Shown here piece by piece: positions 26,461 to 34,283 of a DNA stretch of 64,000 bases. The stretch covers positions 124,001 through 188,000 of the forward strand of contig NZ_JNZZ01000006.1 in NCBI RefSeq assembly GCF_000717645.1, in the 5' to 3' direction. Every line of letters starts with the position of its first letter. The first letter of the stretch is position 1. A program made the position numbers and the translations under genes. Source of the DNA: Streptomyces californicus. Lineage in GTDB: Bacteria; Actinomycetota; Actinomycetes; Streptomycetales; Streptomycetaceae. The notes beneath the pieces are model-generated. The model made no database searches, was not told where the DNA came from, and was given only the letters and a program-made list of their open reading frames with translations.

Positions 26461-26560
26461 ACGGACGGTCACACATGGACCCGAACGGTCACACCCGGGC
26501 CTGGACGGTCACGCCCGGACCCGGACGGTCACGCCCGGACCCGGACGGTCACATCCGGAC
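26461..26560. repeat. Regular 20-bp tandem repeat, five copies, running into the RDD gene stop
   Basis: Five successive 20-base units occupy 26461-26560 exactly in phase. The two central copies are CCGGACGGTCACGCCCGGAC or nearly so; the outer ones differ by a few bases. The final unit contains the TGA stop (26549-26551, minus strand) and the last codons of the RDD protein. The rest of the 318-base gap holds the terminator and GTACGAGCGGGCC repeats at about 26405-26430. Confidence 0.85.
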
Positions 26561-27016
26561 CTGGACCGCGCGGGCGAGCCGGTCGTGCAGGCCGCGTCCG
26601 TCGCGGTCCCAGACGAGCGCGGGGATGGCGAGGACCAGCAGGACGGTCCGTACGGCGACCCGCCCGAAGCCGAGCCGTCCGCCGTCCTCGGCGACGACCC
26701 GGATCCGCAGGAGCCGCTTGCCGGGGGTGCAGCCGATGGTGCCGACGGTGAGCAGGCTCATGACGAGGAAGATGCCGAGCGCCCAGTTCCCCGCCGCCTG
26801 CTGGTCACCGCGTGCGAACAGTCCGTATGCGATCAGCATGCAGAGCGTCCAGTCGATGAAGAGCGCTCCGAAGCGGCGGCCGAGCGGCGCGATGGCCCCG
26901 GGCCCCTCCTCGGGCAGCCCCAGCCCCTTGCCCCGGTAGCCGAAGTCGGCGCCCATCTCCTCGGCGGCCGCGCGGGGCCCCGAGAGCCACGATCCGATTG
27001 CTTGCCTGTTGTCCAC
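26549..27016 (-). CDS. RDD-family membrane protein
   Basis: The 155-residue protein has the RDD hallmark FGALFIDWTLCMLIAYGLF in the first membrane helix, a second helix (ALGIFLVMSLLTVGTIG), CTPGKRLLRIRVV and a third hydrophobic segment before DRDGRGLHDRLARAVQVRM. RDD proteins are small membrane proteins, some linked to ion exchange; the function here is unknown. The GTG at 27014-27016 is preferred because TACCGT lies six bases upstream on the minus strand. It is divergent from glnA. Confidence 0.82.
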   Translation of the reverse strand: MDNRQAIGSWLSGPRAAAEEMGADFGYRGKGLGLPEEGPGAIAPLGRRFGALFIDWTLCMLIAYGLFARGDQQAAGNWALGIFLVMSLLTVGTIGCTPGKRLLRIRVVAEDGGRLGFGRVAVRTVLLVLAIPALVWDRDGRGLHDRLARAVQVRM

Positions 27017-27102
27017 CCGTCCACGGTACTGCGCCCGTGTTTGCCCCCCGCCTGGTGGGGCATCGGAAACAGTCGCGGAGATGCCGCACGCGATCACCCC
27101 GG

Positions 27103-27156
27103 TTAACTTGGGCGAAACAAATGGGTCACGCTCGGGAAATCACGCCTGCCTAGGGT
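27103..27156 (+). promoter_or_regulatory. GlnR box and -10 of glnA
   Basis: TTAAC-n6-GAAAC-n6-GTCAC-n6-GAAAT occupies 27103-27140 and closely matches the published streptomycete GlnR pattern gTnAc-n6-GaAAc-n6-GTnAC-n6-GaAAc. A -10 TAGGGT (27151-27156) follows 10 bases later. This places GlnR where it can activate under nitrogen limitation. The leader to the ATG is about 75 bases. Confidence 0.8.
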
Positions 27157-27238
27157 CGGGACCAGCGTGTGCCACCCGCACTGGCCGCACAACGAGCTAC
27201 AACCCCGCCCCTCCCGGGTCGGGAGTAGGAGGAGTTGG

Positions 27239-28648
27239 ATGTTCCAGAACGCCGACGAAGTGCAGAAGTACGTAGCGGACAACGACGTCAAGTTCATCGA
27301 TGTCCGGTTCTGCGACCTTCCCGGGGTGATGCAGCACTTCACCATCCCGGCAGCGACGTTCGACCCGGCCGAGGAACTGGCCTTCGACGGTTCCTCGATC
27401 CGCGGCTTCCAGGCCATCCACGAGTCGGACATGGCGCTGCGCGCGGACCTGTCGACGGCTCGGGTGGACCCCTTCCGCCGCGACAAGACCGTCAACATCA
27501 ACTTCTTCATCCACGACCCGATCACGGGCGAGCAGTACAGCCGTGACCCGCGCAACATCGCCAAGAAGGCCGAGGCGTACCTGGCCTCGACCGGCATCGC
27601 GGACACCGCGTACTTCGGCCCGGAGGCCGAGTTCTACGTCTTCGACAACGTCCGCTTCCAGACGTCGGCGAACGAGAGCTTCTACCACATTGACTCCGAG
27701 GCCGGCGCCTGGAACACCGGTGCGGTCGAGAACAACCGCGGCTACAAGGTCCGCTACAAGGGCGGCTACTTCCCGGCCCCGCCGGTGGACCACTTCGCCG
27801 ACCTGCGTGCCGAGATCTCCCTGGAGCTGGACCGCAACGGCCTCCAGGTCGAGCGCCAGCACCACGAGGTCGGCACCGCCGGCCAGGCCGAGATCAACTA
27901 CAAGTTCAACACGCTGCTCGCCGCGGCCGACGACCTGATGCTCTTCAAGTACATCGTGAAGAACGTCGCCTGGCGCAACGGCAAGACCGCGACCTTCATG
28001 CCGAAGCCGATCTTCGGCGACAACGGCTCGGGCATGCACGTGCACCAGTCGCTGTGGCAGGGCGGCTCGCCGCTCTTCTACGACGAGCAGGGCTACGCCG
28101 GCCTCTCGGACATGGCCCGCTACTACATCGGCGGCATCCTGAAGCACGCCCCGTCGCTGCTGGCCTTCACCAACCCGACGGTGAACTCCTACCACCGTCT
28201 GGTGCCCGGTTTCGAGGCCCCGGTCAACATGGTGTACTCGCAGCGGAATCGTTCCGCCGCGATGCGCATCCCGATCACCGGCTCGAACCCGAAGGCCAAG
28301 CGCGTCGAGTTCCGCGCCCCGGACCCGTCCTCGAACCCGTACCTCGCGTTCTCCGCGCTGCTGATGGCGGGCCTGGACGGCGTGAAGAACAAGATCGAGC
28401 CGGCAGAGCCGATCGACAAGGACCTCTACGAGCTGGCTCCCGAGGAGCACGCCAACGTCCAGCAGGTCCCGACCTCCCTCCCGGCCGTGCTCGACGCCCT
28501 GGAGGCGGACAACGAGTACCTCCAGGCGGGCGGCGTCTTCACGGCGGACCTGATCGAGACCTGGATCGACTACAAGCGCACGAACGAGATCGCCCCGATC
28601 CAGCTGCGCCCGCACCCGCACGAGTTTGAGCTTTACTTCGACCTCTAG
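27239..28648 (+). CDS. glnA: Glutamine synthetase type I
   Basis: The enzyme makes glutamine from glutamate, ammonia and ATP. The 469-residue length is typical of GSI-beta. Visible motifs include [11 protein letters not shown], the ATP-site region [19 protein letters not shown], and [18 protein letters not shown]. Tyr397 in [11 protein letters not shown] is at the position of the known adenylylation site, so activity is probably controlled by GlnE. A strong AGGAGG lies before the ATG at 27239. A GlnR box and terminator frame the gene as a single unit. glnII lies 10 kb downstream. Confidence 0.97.
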   Translation: MFQNADEVQKYVADNDVKFIDVRFCDLPGVMQHFTIPAATFDPAEELAFDGSSIRGFQAIHESDMALRADLSTARVDPFRRDKTVNINFFIHDPITGEQYSRDPRNIAKKAEAYLASTGIADTAYFGPEAEFYVFDNVRFQTSANESFYHIDSEAGAWNTGAVENNRGYKVRYKGGYFPAPPVDHFADLRAEISLELDRNGLQVERQHHEVGTAGQAEINYKFNTLLAAADDLMLFKYIVKNVAWRNGKTATFMPKPIFGDNGSGMHVHQSLWQGGSPLFYDEQGYAGLSDMARYYIGGILKHAPSLLAFTNPTVNSYHRLVPGFEAPVNMVYSQRNRSAAMRIPITGSNPKAKRVEFRAPDPSSNPYLAFSALLMAGLDGVKNKIEPAEPIDKDLYELAPEEHANVQQVPTSLPAVLDALEADNEYLQAGGVFTADLIETWIDYKRTNEIAPIQLRPHPHEFELYFDL

Positions 28649-28677
28649 AACACCCGCGGGCCGCTGGGCCCGCAAGC

Positions 28678-28719
28678 GCCGAGGGCCGCCGCCTCCTCCG
28701 GGAGACGGCGGCCCTCGGC
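28678..28719. terminator. Hairpin terminator after glnA
   Basis: A 14-bp perfect stem (28678-28691 and 28706-28719, GCCGAGGGCCGCCG and its complement) has a 14-base loop and lies 29 bases after the glnA stop. Confidence 0.8.
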
Positions 28720-28792
28720 CGTACGGCGGACTCCCGCGTCGGGCACGCGGTCGGCCCGTTGGCTCACTTGTCCGGGCGGCCCGAAGTCGGCC

Positions 28793-29359
28793 TCACCGCA
28801 GCGACGGACGGGCCCTCCCCGCCCAGTACTCGTCCGCCGTGATGCCCAGCAGGACCACGTCGTGGTACGTGCCGGCGAAGTACTCGTGCTGGCGGAGGCG
28901 GCCCTCCTCGACGAAGCCGAGTTTGCGGTAGAGGGCGAGGGAGGCGTCGTTGAAGGCGTAGACCTCGACCTCGCACTTGTGGCTGCGCTGTTCGGCGAAC
29001 ATGTAGGTGAGGACGAGTTCGGTGGCTTCGGCCGCGTAGCCCTGGCGGCGGTGTTCACGCGTGACCTCGATGCCCGTGCGGAAGCGGCCGGCGCGGGCGT
29101 CCGTCTCGCCGACCGACACCGCGCCGACGAAGGAGTGCTCGAAGCGGGTCTCGATGACCAGTTGGTACGAGGCCGGGTTCGGGGTGCGGCCCGCGCGTTC
29201 GGCCGCCCAGGCGCGGAAGCTCTCGTCCGAGCGCGGGGGTTCGACCACGTCGGCGTTGCGGGCGTCCACGGTGTGCAGGGCCAGGGCCCGGAAGCCCTCC
29301 CAGTCCTGGGGTTCGATGCCTCGCAGGCGTACGCGTTCGCCGGTCCACAGGTCGGTCAT
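28793..29359 (-). CDS. GNAT-family N-acetyltransferase (RimJ-like)
   Basis: The 188-residue protein resembles RimJ/RimL-type acetyltransferases. It has the N-terminal GERVRLRGIEPQDWEGFRAL, the acetyl-CoA motif REHRRQGYAAEATELVLTY, and the C-terminal AFNDASLALYRKLGFVEEGR. RimJ-like members acetylate protein N-termini or small amines; the acceptor here is unknown. The ATG at 29359 is the first in-frame start. The stop lies close to the glnA terminator, so the two convergent genes may share it. Confidence 0.86.
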   Translation of the reverse strand: MTDLWTGERVRLRGIEPQDWEGFRALALHTVDARNADVVEPPRSDESFRAWAAERAGRTPNPASYQLVIETRFEHSFVGAVSVGETDARAGRFRTGIEVTREHRRQGYAAEATELVLTYMFAEQRSHKCEVEVYAFNDASLALYRKLGFVEEGRLRQHEYFAGTYHDVVLLGITADEYWAGRARPSLR

Positions 29360-29434
29360 CTCGCTCCAGCCGGGTCAGGGAGGTGGTGGGGGGGCAGGTC
29401 AGGGTGGTGGTGACGGGCAGGTCGGGTCGGCGGG

Positions 29435-29968
29435 TCAGGCTACCCGGGCGGCGATCGTCCTCGCGCAGGCCAGCGCCTCCGTGCGGGTCGTGTCCACCAC
29501 CAGGTCGTACGTCACCCCGCGGTGGACCGCCTCGGCCTGTGCCGCGGCCATGCCTCTGGGGCGGTCGCCGCGCGCGATCTCGCGGGCTTCGGCGGTCGCG
29601 CTGTCGCAGCGGACGCCCACCCACAGCACGTCCAGGCCGGCGAGCGCCTTCCGCCACGGTTCCTGGGAGGCCGGGCCGCCGAGGAACACGTCGTCGACGA
29701 TGACCTTCGCGCCCGCCCGGGCCGTCGCGGCGACGCCCTCGCGCCAGGCGGCCTCCAGCCTGCGGAACTCCTCGCCGATCGCCACCCCGCCGTCCGGGGC
29801 GAACGCGATGCCCGCGTCCGTGGTGCGCAGGGACGCGGGCAGGGAGTCGACGAACGTGTCGATCGCGGCGGTGAGCCAGGGCTCGGGCAGCTCCGCCTGG
29901 AGGCACCGGACGATGCCGGACTTGCCGGAGCTGGAGCCGCCGTTCACCACGATCACCTGGGTCGTCAC
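29435..29968 (-). CDS. Chloramphenicol 3-O-phosphotransferase-like kinase
   Basis: The 177-residue protein is close in length and sequence to the chloramphenicol phosphotransferase of S. venezuelae (178 residues, from memory). It has P-loop GGSSSGKS at residues 10-17 and GIVRCLQ. Asp37 is at the position of the catalytic base of that enzyme. The segments [20 protein letters not shown] and [12 protein letters not shown] also match. The known enzyme phosphorylates the C3 hydroxyl of chloramphenicol as self-resistance. No chloramphenicol biosynthetic gene is visible here, so the substrate could be a different small hydroxylated compound. The start is the ATG at 29968. Confidence 0.85.
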   Translation of the reverse strand: MTTQVIVVNGGSSSGKSGIVRCLQAELPEPWLTAAIDTFVDSLPASLRTTDAGIAFAPDGGVAIGEEFRRLEAAWREGVAATARAGAKVIVDDVFLGGPASQEPWRKALAGLDVLWVGVRCDSATAEAREIARGDRPRGMAAAQAEAVHRGVTYDLVVDTTRTEALACARTIAARVA

Positions 29969-30034
29969 CCGGACACGGTAGAGGTTGGGCGCGCGGTGTT
30001 CGAGGTGTTTTCCCGGGCGTTGGGCGTGCGCGGC

Positions 30035-30928
30035 CTACGCGGGCCTGATCGTGGCGAGTTGGGCGAGCAGCAGGACCAGGCGGTACGCCGTCCCGTAGTC
30101 GGGGGCGGTGAACGCGACCGTGCGGGCGCCCCGGGCGCGGGTGACGCCCGGGACGAGGACCGCCAGGTCGATGGTGTGCGGGCTCGCCAGGTCGACCTCC
30201 ACCTCCAGCGGACCGGTGAGGGTCAGGGGCGGGATCTCCGTGCGCCGGGTCACCGCGTCAGCCGCCGCCCGGCGCAGGCGGTCCCGGGCCTCCTCCGGGT
30301 GCAGGGTCACGGCGGCCGCCATGCCCAGGGCCTCCTTGACCGGAACGGTGACGGTCCCCGGGAGCAGGTCGGACGCCTCGGCGCAGGCCGCGTCGTCGCC
30401 GCTGAGCAGGACGACCGGTACGCCGTGGTGGCCGGCCATGGCCGCGTTGAGTCCGATCTCGCCCAGGGATCGGACGGTCGCCCGTACGGCTTCGCCCACT
30501 GCGCGGCCCGTCCCCCGTACGTCGTCGCCCGGTGCGCGGGTGGTCACCCGTACGTCGAGGATCTCGCCGTTCATGGTGTGCGCCAGCACGCCCGGGCCCT
30601 CGCCCGCGCGGACGTGGTAGCCGACGAACAGCGCGGCGTCGGTCTCCCCGTCGAGTCCGGCCAGCATGTTCAGGGCGCGCGGCTTGCCCCGTACCAGCCG
30701 GGCCCGGCGGTCGAGTCGTTCCGGCAGCAGGTTGCGGAAGGTGCCGTGCGCGTCGGCGACCAGCACCTCGGCGGTGGGCTCGGCGTCGAGGACGCCCGCG
30801 ATCACCGCGTTCGCCTCGGCCGTCATCAACTCCCGTCCGCGTGGGTAGTCGTAGCGCTCGGGGTTCGTCTCGGAGGAGTGGACGATCCCCGAGATGCCTT
30901 CCATGTCGACCGAGATGAGTGCCTTCAT
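30035..30928 (-). CDS. M55-family D-aminopeptidase (DppA-like) with triplicated 11-residue segment
   Basis: The 297-residue protein matches zinc D-aminopeptidases that trim D-Ala peptides. Predicted metal ligands are Asp8 and Glu10 (SVDMEG), His61 (DAHGTF) and His105 (GYHVRAG); the HTMNGE and GHHGVPVVLLSGDD segments are also conserved. The fifth ligand in DppA is a Glu in a G-E-x-G-L-N motif. Here the segment before and including that Glu is present three times as 11-residue units (residues 126-136, 137-147, 148-158; ending GDD, GEA, GEI). Only the last retains GEIGLN. The repeat adds 22 residues in frame. Whether the enzyme still folds normally is not clear from sequence. Confidence 0.88.
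   Translation of the reverse strand: MKALISVDMEGISGIVHSSETNPERYDYPRGRELMTAEANAVIAGVLDAEPTAEVLVADAHGTFRNLLPERLDRRARLVRGKPRALNMLAGLDGETDAALFVGYHVRAGEGPGVLAHTMNGEILDVRVTTRAPGDDVRGTGRAVGEAVRATVRSLGEIGLNAAMAGHHGVPVVLLSGDDAACAEASDLLPGTVTVPVKEALGMAAAVTLHPEEARDRLRRAAADAVTRRTEIPPLTLTGPLEVEVDLASPHTIDLAVLVPGVTRARGARTVAFTAPDYGTAYRLVLLLAQLATIRPA
30481..30557. repeat. In-frame 33-bp tandem repeat inside the M55 gene
   Basis: CCCGTACG starts at 30481, 30514 and 30547, an exact 33-base period equal to 11 codons. The two complete units share about two thirds of their bases (CCCGTACGGCTTCGCCC versus CCCGTACGTCGTCGCCC at their starts). The third runs into the conserved sequence encoding the metal-ligand motif. 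Confidence 0.85.
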
Positions 30929-30962
30929 GGGGCGGGGATTTTACCCCCGTCGTCCTCGGCGG

Positions 30963-31436
30963 TCAGGCGCCCGCGAGGCTCGCCCGTGCCGCGTTCATGA
31001 ACGCCGTCTTGGCCTCCTCCAGGTGCTCGTTGACCTCGACGTCCCCGATGTCCCGCCAGACGGCGGCGTTCAACGCGTGGCCGTACGTCCTCACCGGCTC
31101 GCGCAGGGCCTCGTCGCACAGGAGCGTGACGTTGCCGGACGCGGTCCACAGCGCGGTCATGACGGGCCCCGTCTGCGTGATCCAGCCGTCCTCGTCGTCG
31201 CCCCAGGGGTCGGGGCGACGGTAAGCGGCGCGTTCGGCGGCCTGGGCGCAGGTGACGAACTCCTTGAGCACCTCGATCTGTTCGGCCCGGCGGCTCTCGG
31301 TCGTGGCCGCCGCCCGGCGGCGCTCCTCGACGCGTTCGACCGAGCGCTGGGTGGCGCGCTGGGCGAGCGCCGTCAGGCCGCCGCCCAGGGCGACCCCCGC
31401 GAGCGAAACGACCGACGTCCACAGATCGGCAGCCAT
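30963..31436 (-). CDS. Hypothetical protein with N-terminal hydrophobic helix and coiled region
   Basis: The 157-residue product begins MAADLWTSVVSLAGVALGGG, a hydrophobic stretch that may anchor it in the membrane, followed by a charged heptad-like segment (QRATQRSVERVEERRRAAATT) suggesting a coiled coil. The remainder is soluble and helical. GAAGGGG precedes the ATG at 31436. I do not recognise a family. It may be co-transcribed with the M55 gene, whose start is 35 bases downstream. Confidence 0.6.
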   Translation of the reverse strand: MAADLWTSVVSLAGVALGGGLTALAQRATQRSVERVEERRRAAATTESRRAEQIEVLKEFVTCAQAAERAAYRRPDPWGDDEDGWITQTGPVMTALWTASGNVTLLCDEALREPVRTYGHALNAAVWRDIGDVEVNEHLEEAKTAFMNAARASLAGA

Positions 31437-31589
31437 GGTGGTGCCCCTTCGCCTGTCGCCTGGTCCGGTCAGGGCCATCCTGCCCTACGGCGGCCGGAGC
31501 GCGCCGCCGCCCCCGGACGCGTCAACTCGACGGTCCGGGGGCGGCGTTCGGTCGGGAGTCGGCCGGTGGCCGGTCGGTGAGCGGTGCGG

Positions 31590-31895
31590 TCAGCGGCCGT
31601 AGCGGATCAGGGCGCGGACCATGCGGCAGGTGGTGTCGGACGGCGGGTGGATGCCCATGCGCTCGGCGGTGACCCGTATCCGGTGGTTTCCGGCGCTGGA
31701 GGGCTGGTAGACCCCGCTGTCGAGCAGGGCGATGGCCAGGCGCATGGCCTTGAGGCGGCGGTTGTGCGAGACGTACCACTCGCGGGGGCGGCCCGCGGGC
31801 AGTCGCTTCTTCGGGAGCGGGGTGGGCAGGGGCGGGTGGAAGGGCATCGGGAGCTGTCGGTCGAGCGGCTCGGTCGCGACTGCGGCACCGGTCAT
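31590..31895 (-). CDS. Small conserved basic hypothetical protein, 101 residues
   Basis: The protein has a Pro-rich N-terminus and a conserved-looking core, AGRPREWYVSHNRRLKAMRL, with a C-terminal CRMVRALIRYGR. AGGAGG (31902-31907 in plus coordinates) sits directly before an ATG at 31901 and six bases before the in-frame ATG at 31895, so 31895 is the likelier start. I recognise the type as a streptomycete conserved hypothetical but not its function; the basic helical core would suit nucleic-acid binding. It is divergent from the ArsC-like gene. Confidence 0.6.
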   Translation of the reverse strand: MTGAAVATEPLDRQLPMPFHPPLPTPLPKKRLPAGRPREWYVSHNRRLKAMRLAIALLDSGVYQPSSAGNHRIRVTAERMGIHPPSDTTCRMVRALIRYGR

Positions 31896-32001
31896 CGGCA
31901 TCCTCCTGGCAGCGTGGTGGAACCCTCACGAACTGCCTCCATTTTACTGCCTCCCACTGACAATCGCCCCTGTTCAGAGGCGGTTTCGGCAGTCCCTCGC
32001 G

Positions 32002-32014
32002 TAACCTTGGCCCC
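32002..32014 (+). promoter_or_regulatory. Leaderless -10 of the ArsC-like gene
   Basis: TAACCT at 32002-32007 ends seven bases before the ATG at 32015, and there is no ribosome binding site. This is the expected leaderless arrangement. Confidence 0.6.
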
Positions 32015-32374
32015 ATGGAGATCTGGATCAATCCCGCCTGTTCCAAATGCCGCAGCGCGGTGACTCTGCTGGACGCCGAGGGGGCCGACTACACGGTCCG
32101 CCGCTATCTGGAGGACGTGCCGTCGCCGGAGGAGATCCGGAAGGTGCTGGACCGGCTCGGCCTGGAGCCGTGGGACATCACGCGGACGCAGGAGGCGGCG
32201 GCGAAGGAGCTGGGGCTGAGGGAGTGGCCCCGGGAGGCCGGTTCCCGGGAGCGGTGGATCGCCGCGCTGTCCGAGCACCCGAAGCTGATCCAGCGTCCGA
32301 TCATCACCGCCGAGGACGGCACCGCCGTGGTGGCCCGCAGCGAGGAAGCGGTACGGGACGCGCTGGGGCGGTAG
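32015..32374 (+). CDS. ArsC/Spx-family protein
   Basis: The 119-residue thioredoxin-fold protein begins MEIWINPACSKCRSA, with Cys9 and Cys12 in a CxxC arrangement, and ends with the family segment HPKLIQRPIITAEDGTAVV. ArsC-type arsenate reductases use a single N-terminal Cys plus basic residues; here the second Cys makes a thiol redox or Spx-like role equally possible. No arsenical pump or ArsR gene is nearby, so arsenate reduction is not supported by context. Confidence 0.85.
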   Translation: MEIWINPACSKCRSAVTLLDAEGADYTVRRYLEDVPSPEEIRKVLDRLGLEPWDITRTQEAAAKELGLREWPREAGSRERWIAALSEHPKLIQRPIITAEDGTAVVARSEEAVRDALGR

Positions 32375-32398
32375 AGCGGCGGGCCCGGGTCCGTCACC

Positions 32399-32560
32399 CG
32401 GCGGACACCGCCCCCGGGTCCGCGACCCCGGCGGACACTGATCCCGGCCGTCACTCGGCGGACACTGGTCCCGGCCGTCACTCGGCGGACGCCGCCCCCG
32501 GCCCGCCACTCGGCGAAAGCCGCTGCCGGCCGTCACCCGGTGGACGCCGCTCCCGGCCCG
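32399..32560. repeat. Degenerate 27-28-bp tandem repeat, about six copies
   Basis: Units resemble CGGCGGACACTGATCCCGGC-CGTCACT. The two central copies (each 27 bases) differ by one base; outer copies are diverged and 27-31 bases long. The array starts 25 bases after the ArsC-like stop and fills most of the gap to the MocR gene at 32714; about 150 bases of ordinary intergenic sequence remain. Confidence 0.75.
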
Positions 32561-32713
32561 TCCGCGGGTCTGCCCGCTTGCGCCGGACGGTGGTGTCCGG
32601 GTGCCCGGTGGCGGTGGTCGCGGCTGCGGTGCGGTCGTTCGTCTTGATCTGCGCCGCCGTCGGGGATACGAATCCCAGGACGACGGCGACTGGGTACGGG
32701 GTGTGCTTCTCCG

Positions 32714-34150
32714 ATGGGTTCATGGGTCAATTCCGCCGAGGTCCTGGGCAGCGATCTGCCGTTGGAGCTCGCCGGCACCGGCAACCGCCGCGCCGTCCTG
32801 ATGGCCGCCCTGCGGGACGCGGTGCGCAGCGGGCGGCTCGCCCCGGGGACCCGGCTGCCGCCCTACCGTTCGCTCGCCGCCGATCTGGGGCTGGCCCGCA
32901 ACACCGTCGCCGACGCCTACGCGGAGCTGGTCGCGGAGGGGTGGCTCGCCGCCCGCCAGGGCTCGGGGACCCGGGTCGCCGAACGGGCCGCCCCGGTCAC
33001 CCCGGCCGCCCCTGTACACCGGCCGCCCGCCCGCGAGGACGCCGCCCGCCCGGTCCACGACCTCGTCCAGGGACGGCCGGACCCCTCGGTGTTCCCGCGC
33101 ACCGCCTGGCTGGGCTCGGCGCGCCGGGCGCTGGCCGCCGCCCCCGACGACGCGTTCGGGCCGGGCGATCCGCAGGGGCGGCCAGAGCTGCGGCGGGCCC
33201 TGGCCGGCTATCTGGCCCGGGTGCGCGGGGTGCGGGCAGGCCCGGAGCGCATCGTGCTGTGCTCGGGGGCCGCGCACGGGCTGCGGCTCCTCGCGCAGGT
33301 GGTGGGCGGCCCCTGGGCGGCGGAGGAGTACGGGCTGCCCTTCCACCGCGACCTCCTCGCCTCCCACGGCGTCGGCACCCGGCCGCTCGGCGTGGACGCG
33401 GACGGCGCCCGGGTCGACGGGCTGAACCACCGCGACCGGGCCGTCCTGCTCACGCCCGCCCACCAGTTCCCCACCGGCGGCCCGCTCCACGCGGCGCGGC
33501 GGTCGGCCGTCGTGGACTGGGCGCGGGCGACCGGCGGCCTCGTCGTGGAGGACGACTACGACGGGGAGTTCCGTTACGACCGGCAGCCCGTGGGGGCCGT
33601 CCAGGGGCTCGACCCCGAGCATGTGGTGCTGCTGGGGTCGGTGAGCAAGAGCCTCTCCCCCACGCTGCGGATCGGGTGGATGGTGCTGCCCCGGCGGCTG
33701 GTGGGGCCCGTCGTCGCGGCGAAGGGCGACCGTGAGCAGTTCTCCAGCGCCACCGAGCAGTTGACGCTCGCGGACTTCGTCGAGTCGGGGGCGTACGACC
33801 GGCAGGTACGGCGGATGCGGCAACGCCACCGCCGCCGCCGCGACCAGTTGGTGGCGGCCCTGGAGCGGCGGGCCCCGCACGTCCGGGTCACCGGGATCGC
33901 GGCGGGGCTGCACGCCGTGGTGGAGCTGCCGGCGGGGACCGAGCGTACGACGGTCCGGGCGGCGGGCCGGCTGGGGCTGGCGGTGGAGGGCCTGGGCGAC
34001 TATCTGCACCCGGGCGCGGAGTCGGCGGCCCGCACCGGCGGCGTGGAGGCCCCTGCCCGTGACGGGCTCGTGGTGGGGTACGCGACGCCGCCCGAGGCCG
34101 GGTATCCGGAGGCGTTGGACGTGCTGTGCCGCGCGTTGTCGCAGGGGTGA
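32714..34150 (+). CDS. MocR-type PLP-dependent transcriptional regulator
   Basis: The 478-residue protein joins an N-terminal GntR winged helix (about residues 20-90, LPPYRSLAADLGLARNTVAD) to a C-terminal aminotransferase-fold domain. The latter has the PLP-binding Lys312 in SVSKSLSPTLRIGW and the Asp region VVEDDYDGEFRY. MocR proteins sense PLP or PLP-amino-acid adducts, the best known being PdxR. No vitamin B6 gene is adjacent. The convergent neighbour is a Gfo/Idh/MocA oxidoreductase. The ATG at 32714 is the first that retains the domain; TTCTCC upstream gives no ribosome-site help. Confidence 0.9.
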   Translation: MGSWVNSAEVLGSDLPLELAGTGNRRAVLMAALRDAVRSGRLAPGTRLPPYRSLAADLGLARNTVADAYAELVAEGWLAARQGSGTRVAERAAPVTPAAPVHRPPAREDAARPVHDLVQGRPDPSVFPRTAWLGSARRALAAAPDDAFGPGDPQGRPELRRALAGYLARVRGVRAGPERIVLCSGAAHGLRLLAQVVGGPWAAEEYGLPFHRDLLASHGVGTRPLGVDADGARVDGLNHRDRAVLLTPAHQFPTGGPLHAARRSAVVDWARATGGLVVEDDYDGEFRYDRQPVGAVQGLDPEHVVLLGSVSKSLSPTLRIGWMVLPRRLVGPVVAAKGDREQFSSATEQLTLADFVESGAYDRQVRRMRQRHRRRRDQLVAALERRAPHVRVTGIAAGLHAVVELPAGTERTTVRAAGRLGLAVEGLGDYLHPGAESAARTGGVEAPARDGLVVGYATPPEAGYPEALDVLCRALSQG

Positions 34151-34283
34151 GCCGCCCGGAACGTCTCCACGCCCCGCGCGCCGCTGCCCCGGTGGTGGCG
34201 GACGCCCTGCGCGGCCGGTGGCCGCCGGCCGGTCCGCCCGCCTCCACGGACGGGGTCGAAGCTCCGTCCGCCGTCCCGGACAG

